Below, piece by piece: positions 16,484-23,221 of a stretch of 52,014 bases of DNA. The position numbers and the translations under genes are program-made. The stretch lies in assembly GCA_047620505.1 (NCBI GenBank), contig JBLHKS010000025.1, forward strand, positions 1 through 52,014, given 5' to 3'. The notes beneath the pieces are model-generated. The model saw only the letters and a list, made by a program, of their open reading frames with translations, had not been told where the DNA came from and made no database searches. Within the stretch, counting starts at the first letter, position 1, and the number at the start of each line of letters is the position of its first letter. The DNA is from JBLHKS01 sp047620505 (GTDB lineage Bacteria; Verrucomicrobiota; Verrucomicrobiia; Verrucomicrobiales; DEV007).

Positions 16484-17734
16484 TTATTCCTCAGATTCTG
16501 CTTCGCGCTCAATCGCCATTTCCTGTGCAATCTCACCGACAATTTGCGTGGATTGGGACATGACGGTCGTATATGACATTGAGTCTTCAACGCTAATCCC
16601 AACGCGGCGGGTCATGCGGAAGGTGCCGTAAATGGCAATCGACGCCATCAATCCGATCAGCGTATAGAAAAAGCTGTTCGGGCCAAGGGCTGTCATCGCA
16701 TAGCCAACAAAAACAGGCATTCCGATGGCACCAACCCCGCCGACAAAAATTAAGGCTCCGGCAGCGCCTGCCATGTCTTCGGGCTCAAGATAATCGTTGG
16801 TATGGGCGATAAGAAGTGAATATAGCGGCCCAGTGCTGCCGCCGATCATGGAACCCAGCAAAAGTATGACGTAAAAGGAATCTGACAGCAGAATGCCAAT
16901 CAGCATCAACCCAGATGCAATCGCCGTGATGAAAACAATTAAAACGCGCCGATCCATGTGGTCGGAAAGCCACCCGATGGGAAATTGCAGGATAACGCTG
17001 CCCAAATAGATGGCGCCAACAAAGATTGTGATTTGCGCTACCGTAAACCCCATCGCGGAGCCATATACTGCGGACATCCCAAACATAATCGAAAAAGCAC
17101 CACCAAGGATAAAGGAGCCAACAAACCCGAGTGGCGACGCATTAAAAAGCTGCTTTACGCCCATGGGCTTTGATGTTTGAAACACTGGAGCAGGGCTGAC
17201 CGACAGAAGAATTGGGGCGAACGAAATTGATACTACGATCGACATCGTAGCGAAAAGCACAAAGCCAGACGGGTCGGCAAGGTTCATTACAAATTGAGCG
17301 GCCACAATCCCGGTCATTTGTGCAATCATGTAAGCCGAGAGTGCTTGGCCACGGGTTTCGTTGGTGGCTGAATTGTTTAGCCAACTTTCCGCAACCACAT
17401 AAACGCCCGAAAACCCAAACCCGACAACAAAGCGCATCGCGGCCCAGACATAAGGGTCTGGCGCAACCGCGTAAATAATAAACGCGGCTGAGACAGTGGA
17501 GGCAAGTGCCGCGAATACCCGCACATGGCCAACACGCGCAATCATCCTTGGCGCGAACTTGGACCCAACCAGAAAACCCAGGTAATAGGCCGACATCACC
17601 CAAGCCATCGTGGTTGCGGGAAACCCCTCGATTGCGCCGCGAACGCCAAGCAATGTGCCTTGCAACCCGTTGCCGAGCATCAAAAGAAAAATACCTAACA
17701 GCAATGCCCAAGAGTTTTTTAGGATATAGACCAT
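16484..17734 (-). CDS. MFS transporter (YcaD-like), foreign in appearance
   Basis: A 416-residue 12-helix major facilitator protein. It has GFLVGSKFAPRMIARVGHVR (motif A region between helices 2 and 3), RFVVGFGFSGVYVVAESWLN and NETRGQALSAYMIAQMTGIV, the pattern of YcaD-like transporters common in alphaproteobacteria. Substrate is not predictable. Codon use differs from neighbours (more AAT, ATA, AAA), there is no palindrome copy, and both flanks are broken genes, so recent transfer is likely. Its ATG overlaps the stop of the MscS remnant (TAATG). Confidence 0.9.
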   Translation of the reverse strand: MVYILKNSWALLLGIFLLMLGNGLQGTLLGVRGAIEGFPATTMAWVMSAYYLGFLVGSKFAPRMIARVGHVRVFAALASTVSAAFIIYAVAPDPYVWAAMRFVVGFGFSGVYVVAESWLNNSATNETRGQALSAYMIAQMTGIVAAQFVMNLADPSGFVLFATMSIVVSISFAPILLSVSPAPVFQTSKPMGVKQLFNASPLGFVGSFILGGAFSIMFGMSAVYGSAMGFTVAQITIFVGAIYLGSVILQFPIGWLSDHMDRRVLIVFITAIASGLMLIGILLSDSFYVILLLGSMIGGSTGPLYSLLIAHTNDYLEPEDMAGAAGALIFVGGVGAIGMPVFVGYAMTALGPNSFFYTLIGLMASIAIYGTFRMTRRVGISVEDSMSYTTVMSQSTQIVGEIAQEMAIEREAESEE

Positions 17735-18102
17735 TAGATGTCTTTGTTTGTTTTTGGTTGATCGATTCCGGCCTCACGGAAGTGGCGGTCGATCTCGAAA
17801 TGCAAGTCGTTCTTCTTGGGTATCAAATCATCGACCGATCCAACATGGGCGCGGAGTTAAAAACCGAGGGCGCTGTCGCCGAATTTGTCGAACAGACCCT
17901 GCGGCTCAGGATCGACCAGCACCAAATGGTGATCGCGGCCGCGTGCCCGGTCCCCACTGCTGTCTTCGGCTGTATCGGCTTGGAGGACTTTGATCCGTTC
18001 AGATAGCACATTGAGCGTGAGTGGTGCGCTGGAATTCTGCGCGAATACCGTGACGCTGCCGATGAGCAAAGCCAGCGTGGTGATCCTCGAAAGAGTAGGC
18101 AT
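17734..18102 (-). pseudogene. Internally deleted MscS-type channel remnant
   Basis: A 123-codon stretch in one frame. The first part has a signal peptide (RITTLALLIGSVTVFAQNSS) and the start of a periplasmic region (LNVLSERIKVLQADTAEDS). It jumps to the C-terminal domain of MscS channels: PEPQGLFDKFGDSALGF, then LRAHVGSVDDLIPKKNDLHF and EIDRHFREAGI. All channel helices are missing, and a TAA at 17857-17859 replaces the Glu that family members have after GF. It is therefore clearly dead. Its 3' end runs straight into the MFS start. Confidence 0.72.
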
Positions 18103-18823
18103 GTTTTGATGGCAAATTTGGGTGAAGATCACGCGGGACGTCCCTATACAGCAGGCGGCGAAGATGGTCAGTAGCAATTCCCCAAAAAAGAGCCCCAGTT
18201 CCAGCACATGCTCGATTCCGGCAGCCCAGCGGCAGGAAATTCGACATGATCCTCGCCAACCAAATTCCATTTATCCCGCAAGCTGACCACCGGAGTTCAA
18301 GAAAACCTTCGATTCGCTGAACCCGGCGGATGGGCTCGACGGTACACGGCAGCGACCCGCCTCTTGGAGGCTTGTTGAGTTCAGAAAACTGGTTCATGAA
18401 ATCAAAGTTCAATTTTCGACACCGAGTTGGGTTTCTCGAACTGAAGCATTCGTTTTTCAGCTCTGCTCGAACCCGCGTTCGGCATCTTACGACTCTGATG
18501 AAATGTGGGCGGATTCAACCGCATAAGCGCCCGGACGACCGCGACAGCCACATCATGGCTTGATTATGGTCGACCCCAGATGCAGCAACCGCGTCAAAGT
18601 TTGATTTCATCCCCGCAACCCGGATTCGCCAAATCAGCGCCTGATTTAGCCAAAACAGCGCTGCGAGGGCCAAATCAAGCCTTGATTTAGCTCTCGCAGA
18701 GATGCAGCGCCCGAATCAAGGCCCGATCCAGCTCTCGTCTACCCGCTTGGGCTGAATCTTTTTGGCTTGCCTTGCCTCGGCATTTTGATCACAATCGCTA
18801 GCGAATAAGCAAACGGGCTATTT
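18103..18823. other. 700-base noncoding stretch with nested hairpins
   Basis: No convincing gene on either strand. Around 18630-18710 are perfect short palindromes on one theme: AAATCAG-CGC-CTGATTT (18631-18647) and AAATCAAG-C-CTTGATTT (18672-18688). The latter is enclosed by CTGCGAG (18661-18667) / CTCGCAG (18693-18699) and further by GCGCTGC / GCAGCGC out to 18710, giving one nested hairpin. The rest probably is decayed DNA. Confidence 0.6.
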
Positions 18824-19609
18824 ATGAGCGATAATCAAAACAAAATCATCCGGTCGTTTTCGTGGCAGAGCGCCTCGAACGAATCCTACGAAGAAACCAA
18901 TAACCAGAACGCGAAAACGATTCGCGAGTTGGGGCTGGACACGGTCAATCCGACGATCGCGGCGGCGACGACGGATCTGGAGACCTGGAACGAGCATTTC
19001 ACGACGCGGCTGGCGGCGGATCGGAAGCAGAAATTCACCAAGGAACGGAATGATTGGGACGATCGCCGTGACTTGATCCGCAGCAGCATCATCGGCGGCA
19101 TCAAGGGCTCAGCGACGTTTGATCTGGATGCGGAAAAGCAACAGGCCGCCGAGCAGCTGCTGCCGTTGGTCGAGAAATATGGAATGGCGGTCAACCGGCT
19201 CGGATACAGCGAGCAGACGGCCGTGGTGCGACGGGAATTGGCGGATTATCGTGATAATGCAATCGCGACTGCGGTGGCGAAGATGGGTCTGGGTCCGTCG
19301 CTCGATGCGTTGGAAGCGGCGAACGAGAAGGTGGACGAGTTTGTGCGCAAAGAGGCTCAATCCGAACCCGCGTCGCCAACTGCTGACGATGCGGACGTCG
19401 AACCTCTGCCGTTGATGCGGGAGTGTAAGGATGAGTTGAGTTCGTTGAATACAACGATCCTGACGGTGGCTGCTTATCACGCGGAGAAAGGCGAGTCGCC
19501 GTATCGCGAGGCGATGGATCAGTTTTATGCGCGGATCACCGCGGCTCAGGCGCTGAAGAAGCGGCGCGAAGGGGATGAGGGTGGCGGCGGGGATGGGGAG
19601 TCGTCCTGA
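18824..19609 (+). CDS. Hypothetical helical protein (possibly DUF6261-like)
   Basis: A 261-residue acidic, mostly helical protein without signal peptide or membrane segment. I cannot assign a firm family; the pattern of long helices with ELGLDTVNPTIAAATTDLE, RNDWDDRRDLIRSSIIGGIK and LVEKYGMAVNRLGYSEQT recalls DUF6261-type proteins. The tail is Gly/Glu-rich (GDEGGGGDGESS). It stands alone between the hairpin-rich gap and serS (78 bases). A palindrome copy at 19152-19161 (EQLL) suggests it is native rather than part of the foreign stretch before it. Confidence 0.75.
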   Translation: MSDNQNKIIRSFSWQSASNESYEETNNQNAKTIRELGLDTVNPTIAAATTDLETWNEHFTTRLAADRKQKFTKERNDWDDRRDLIRSSIIGGIKGSATFDLDAEKQQAAEQLLPLVEKYGMAVNRLGYSEQTAVVRRELADYRDNAIATAVAKMGLGPSLDALEAANEKVDEFVRKEAQSEPASPTADDADVEPLPLMRECKDELSSLNTTILTVAAYHAEKGESPYREAMDQFYARITAAQALKKRREGDEGGGGDGESS

Positions 19610-19687
19610 GGTGGGAGGTGGTCGTCAAATTTTGGTAATCCTCCCACTTCCGCTTTTCAAATCGCGCCTTGGGGATACCATGCGCGC

Positions 19688-20959
19688 ATGCTGGATATCC
19701 GCCTTCTCAGAGAAGACCCTGACGGTGTTGCCGAGCGCGTCAAAACGCGTGGCGGCGACGCGCATACGCTGGTGGCCGACGTGCTCGCCTGCGATGAAGA
19801 ACGGCGTAAGGCCGAAACCGAAAAGCAGGCGCTGCAGGGCGATCGCAAACGCATTTCCAAGCAAATCGGCCAGCTCAAGGGCAAGGGCGAGGACACTTCC
19901 AAAGTCGAGGCCGAGGTCCGCGAGATCGGCGACAAAATCAAGACGCTGAGCGAGGGCGCGACGGCTGCGGAGGATCGTCAGCGCGATCTGCTTTTGCAGA
20001 TTCCGAACCTGCCGCATGCGGATTGCCCAGTCGGCCAGGACGAGACGGCGAATCCTGAGGTGCGCATCTGGGGCGAGAAGCCGGAGTTCGACTTCGAGCC
20101 GAAGGATCACCTGACGCTGTGCACGGAAGGCGGTTTGCTCGACTTCGAGACGGCGGCAAAAATCAGCACGGGCGGCTTTGCTTTGTTTAAAGGTCAGGGC
20201 GCGCGTTTGGAGCGGGCGTTGATCCAGTTTTTGCTGGATCTCCACACGGCTGAGCACGGCTACACGGAGTACAGCCCGCCGTTCATCATCAACCGGGATT
20301 GCATGACTGGGACCGGGCAGCTGCCGAAGTTCGAAGACGACATGTACGGGATCGAGGACGGCAAATTCTTCCTCGCGCCGACGGCCGAGGTGCCGGTGAC
20401 GAACATGTGGCGCGATATGATTGTGAAGGCGGACGAGCTGCCTATCAAAGCGACGGCTTACACGCCGTGTTTCCGCAAGGAGGCCGGCGCGTCGGGCCGT
20501 GAGAATCGTGGTTTGATCCGGATGCATCAGTTCGACAAGGTCGAGTTGGTCCAGATCGTTCACCCGGACGATTCGTTCAAGACGTTGGAGACCCTGACGT
20601 CGGAAGCTGAGAAAGTTCTGCAACTGCTAGGGCTGCATTATCGGACGATCGAGCTCTGCACGGGCGATATCAGCGACAGCTCCACCAAAACTTACGACAT
20701 CGAGGTCTGGGCACCTGGTCAGGGTTCGTATCTGGAGGTTTCGAGCTGCAGCAACTTCGTCGACTACCAGGCGCGCCGGATGAATCTGCGTTTCAAGGAC
20801 GAAGACGGGAAGAACAAGGTCTGCCACACACTGAACGGATCGGGAACGGCGTTGCCGCGTCTTTTCGTGGCGTTGGTCGAGACGTATCAGCAGGCGGATG
20901 GATCGATCTTGATTCCCGAAGCGCTACAGCGGCATTTCGGGTCGGAGAAGATCGGGTGA
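19688..20959 (+). CDS. serS: Seryl-tRNA synthetase
   Basis: A 423-residue class II synthetase charging tRNA-Ser and tRNA-Sec. It starts MLDIRLLREDPDGVAERVKT, then the long antiparallel coiled coil (roughly residues 30-100). Motif 2 (FRKEAGASGRENRGLIRMHQF) and motif 3 (NGSGTALPRLFVALVETYQQ) are intact, as is TAEVPVTNM. Length is normal. The gene itself holds no palindrome copy, but one lies 5 bases after its stop. Confidence 0.97.
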   Translation: MLDIRLLREDPDGVAERVKTRGGDAHTLVADVLACDEERRKAETEKQALQGDRKRISKQIGQLKGKGEDTSKVEAEVREIGDKIKTLSEGATAAEDRQRDLLLQIPNLPHADCPVGQDETANPEVRIWGEKPEFDFEPKDHLTLCTEGGLLDFETAAKISTGGFALFKGQGARLERALIQFLLDLHTAEHGYTEYSPPFIINRDCMTGTGQLPKFEDDMYGIEDGKFFLAPTAEVPVTNMWRDMIVKADELPIKATAYTPCFRKEAGASGRENRGLIRMHQFDKVELVQIVHPDDSFKTLETLTSEAEKVLQLLGLHYRTIELCTGDISDSSTKTYDIEVWAPGQGSYLEVSSCSNFVDYQARRMNLRFKDEDGKNKVCHTLNGSGTALPRLFVALVETYQQADGSILIPEALQRHFGSEKIG

Positions 20960-20964
20960 GACTC

Positions 20965-20974
20965 AGCAGCTGCT
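20965..20974. repeat. Intergenic AGCAGCTGCT palindrome after serS
   Basis: The copy starts 5 bases after the serS stop, clearly outside any gene, and ahead of the inverted-repeat element at 21006. Confidence 0.9.
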
Positions 20975-21005
20975 AACGGTCAGCCAAGTCTTGACGGACA
21001 AGAAA

Positions 21006-21221
21006 GGCGCGTAGCGCTCTAACTTGAATAGCCGTGGTCGCAGGTGAGCTTGCGAGCCAAGGCCACGGTGGGAGTGCGAAAAATCCACAAGCCGCGTAGC
21101 GGCGATACGTCATGGTGGCACCGCTACGCGGCCTATGTATTCTTGGGTTCGGGTTTCGTGGCCTGGTCTCGCTGAGGCTCGCCTGCGACCACGGCTATTC
21201 AAGTTGCAGACGCTACGCGCC
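21006..21221. repeat. 216-bp nested inverted-repeat element (MITE/REP-like)
   Basis: The outer arms 21006-21069 and 21157-21221 are near-complementary (shared core CTTGAATAGCCGTGGTCGCA and its reverse complement in ATTCAAG-containing form). A second perfect pair is nested inside: GCCGCGTAGCGG (21091-21102) and CCGCTACGCGGC (21121-21132). The whole would fold into one long cruciform or RNA hairpin. It fills most of the 310-base gap between serS and the convergent protease-like gene, so it may also terminate both transcripts. Confidence 0.85.
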
Positions 21222-21269
21222 TCAAAGGGTCCTTGTTTTCCCGTCAGATTCGACTTGGTCGAAACACCG

Positions 21270-22079
21270 CTAGGGCCCCGAGTTTCCGCGCATTCCGGCC
21301 GCCATGTCCGCTCCAGTCTTGACTGCGCCTGCGCCGAGCGTTCCAAGCAGGTTCGTTCGCTGACCTTCGATGATCCGCTGAACGGTCAGGCCGACAAATT
21401 TGCCGTCTAGGCTGAAGATCGGCATGCCCTGAGCGGTGCCGGCGGTGGTCAGGTAGTAAGTTACGTTGCGCTTGGAAATCGCGGTGACGTAACCGGGAAT
21501 CACCGAGGGAATGTAGGCGTAGACGGGCGACGAACGCGATAAGCCGATCACTTCATCGGCGATGCTGATCTGGCCTTCGACAATTTTATTCGAGAGGTCA
21601 ACGAAAGGGAGGGCCTTCTTGCGCTCGTTGATCTGGCGCTTATCGATCATCAGAAATGCGAGGTCGAGATCGACATCTTCGTCGATTTTGGAGGCGTGAT
21701 ATTCGCTTCCGTCGGCGAGGTTGATCTGGATTTCCTGGAAGACCGATCTGGCCTCAACAACGGTGACGAAATCCTGGGAACCGGCGGGGCGGCCGCGATT
21801 GCCTTTCATTCCGACAGCTAGATCAATTGCGCTGTTGGAGATCATGATCAGGCCGTTTTTGCTAATGATCGTGCCGAGAGTCTGGGCGCGGCGATCCTGC
21901 GTCGGCAACGGAGCTCCATCAGTCGTGAAATGGATGGTGCTGACCGCGGTGATCACGACGGTTGATTCCTGATATTTGTGGTAAACGTCGCGGGCAGCGA
22001 GGGTGGTGGGCGACTGCGCGCTGCCGAATGTGGCGAGGCCGAATACAGCCAGAATCAGAAGGGAAATTTTGCGATTCAT
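21270..22079 (-). CDS. Trypsin-like (S1C/DegP-type) secreted protein, catalytic residues missing
   Basis: A 269-residue exported protein with signal peptide LLILAVFGLATFGSAQS. The fold of a DegP-like protease is visible: STVVITAVSTIHF, LGTIISKNGLIMISNSAIDL, DEDVDLDLAFLMI, YVTAISKRNVTYYLTTAGTA, GMPIFSLDGKFVGLTV. Where active proteases have T-N-x-H-V it reads SNSAID (no His), and where they have G-N-S-G-G-P it reads TAQGMPIF (no Ser). The Asp strand is kept. It is thus probably a non-catalytic binding protein. It ends in a Gly/Arg stretch. Confidence 0.82.
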   Translation of the reverse strand: MNRKISLLILAVFGLATFGSAQSPTTLAARDVYHKYQESTVVITAVSTIHFTTDGAPLPTQDRRAQTLGTIISKNGLIMISNSAIDLAVGMKGNRGRPAGSQDFVTVVEARSVFQEIQINLADGSEYHASKIDEDVDLDLAFLMIDKRQINERKKALPFVDLSNKIVEGQISIADEVIGLSRSSPVYAYIPSVIPGYVTAISKRNVTYYLTTAGTAQGMPIFSLDGKFVGLTVQRIIEGQRTNLLGTLGAGAVKTGADMAAGMRGNSGP

Positions 22080-22189
22080 GAGAGTTTCAATTTAAAGTAA
22101 CAGGGCACGAAGCCGGTTTCCGGAGCGCTCGAAAAACGGAGGGCAATTACAACCCGGATCCGCGTTCAGTTCAAGGATGAAAGCGCCGT

Positions 22190-22375
22190 TCACCCGCCAG
22201 CAGCCCGTTGCATGGGCTCGGTTGATTGATCGACGATCGCTTGGATTTTTTCTGTCAAATCAGCGATGCAGACTTCGCGCGTCCGACCTTCGCCGGTTAC
22301 GCCAGGGAAGTCGTTGCACAGTGCCATGAACCAGCCATCGGTTTCATAGACGATGGCTTTAATTTCCTGCGCCAT
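22190..22375 (-). CDS. HicB-like small protein
   Basis: A 61-residue protein reading IKAIVYETDGWFMALCNDFP, then GVTGEGRTREVCIADLTEKIQAIV: the beta-beta-alpha layout of partially RNase H-like HicB antitoxins. No HicA toxin is next to it and it lacks the C-terminal DNA-binding part, as in many solitary HicB-like proteins. Its role could be regulation or none. It lies 48 bases downstream of the RodZ-like gene on the same strand. Confidence 0.68.
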   Translation of the reverse strand: MAQEIKAIVYETDGWFMALCNDFPGVTGEGRTREVCIADLTEKIQAIVDQSTEPMQRAAGG

Positions 22376-22423
22376 TTTGGGTTTTTACGGTGAGGTTTTT
22401 GGGGAGAGGAGCGTCGGTGCCGG

Positions 22424-23200
22424 TCAGTTTGGTCTGGCCGGAGTGGTTGGGCCGAGCGCGGTGGGGGAAGTTTCAGGCGGGCGATTGTTGTTTGCCGCCG
22501 GTCCAGAAGTTTCGCCGTCCGCAGGGGCGATTTCGTCCGGTGCGGGTGCCGGCTCCGGCTCCTCGATCACAGTCGGGCGTAGCGCGTCGTCGTCCGGTTC
22601 TGGAGCGTTGCTCTGGTCGTTGGCCGGCGGTCTGACGCCGACGATTTCGTTGATCGCGTCATTCTGATTCGCCACAGGCGCTTGATTTTCATCCGGCGTT
22701 GCTGAGTCCGGTTCGGCCGGCGGAATATCAGCAGCTGCTGGCGGTTCTTCCGTTTCCTCGGTGATCCGCATCCGCTCCTCATGCGCGCCAGCGTTCTTGG
22801 CCAAAAAATAGACAGTCGGGATGAGGAAGATCAACAGAATCATCAGCAGCAGCATGGCCAACGGATGCCCGCGCCGCTGTTCGACGAGATTCTTGTGAAT
22901 TGGAATCGTCGTGTTCGGCGGCGCCATCGTGATCTTCGGCTTGAGGTAGCCGGAGTCGAGAGTGTTCGTCTTCGGTCCTTGCATCGCCTCGATCACGTCG
23001 GACGCGTCCACCTCGAGATACTCGCTGTAGATCCCGAGGAAACTCCGTGCGTAGGTCGGGTTCGCGAAGTGCGAGTAGTCATCTTCTTCGAGATGACAAA
23101 GAGTTGACTCAGGAATCCGCGTTTCATGCGCGATGTCTTCAGTCGACTGGCCCTGTTTCAGGCGGGCCTCTTTGAGCTGTTTTCCAATCGTCTGGCTCAT
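22424..23200 (-). CDS. RodZ-like membrane protein with HTH domain
   Basis: A 258-residue protein with an N-terminal Xre-type helix-turn-helix (IGKQLKEARLKQGQSTEDIA, HLEEDDYSHFANPTYARSFL), the layout of RodZ/HTH_25 proteins. One membrane segment follows near residue 120 (LAMLLLMILLIFLIPTVYFL), then a disordered Pro/Ala/Glu-rich tail. RodZ links MreB to the cell envelope and sets cell shape. The usual C-terminal DUF4115 domain is not visible. It sits 21 bases after ftsK on the same strand. A palindrome copy (22730-22739) encodes Ala-Ala-Ala in the tail. Confidence 0.85.
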   Translation of the reverse strand: MSQTIGKQLKEARLKQGQSTEDIAHETRIPESTLCHLEEDDYSHFANPTYARSFLGIYSEYLEVDASDVIEAMQGPKTNTLDSGYLKPKITMAPPNTTIPIHKNLVEQRRGHPLAMLLLMILLIFLIPTVYFLAKNAGAHEERMRITEETEEPPAAADIPPAEPDSATPDENQAPVANQNDAINEIVGVRPPANDQSNAPEPDDDALRPTVIEEPEPAPAPDEIAPADGETSGPAANNNRPPETSPTALGPTTPARPN

Positions 23201-23221
23201 TCGGTTCTGGGAATGAGCACC

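Noticed and set aside
17999..18412. A 137-residue minus-strand frame in the noncoding stretch
   Set aside because: No homologous pattern, and it overlaps the MscS remnant in a different frame.
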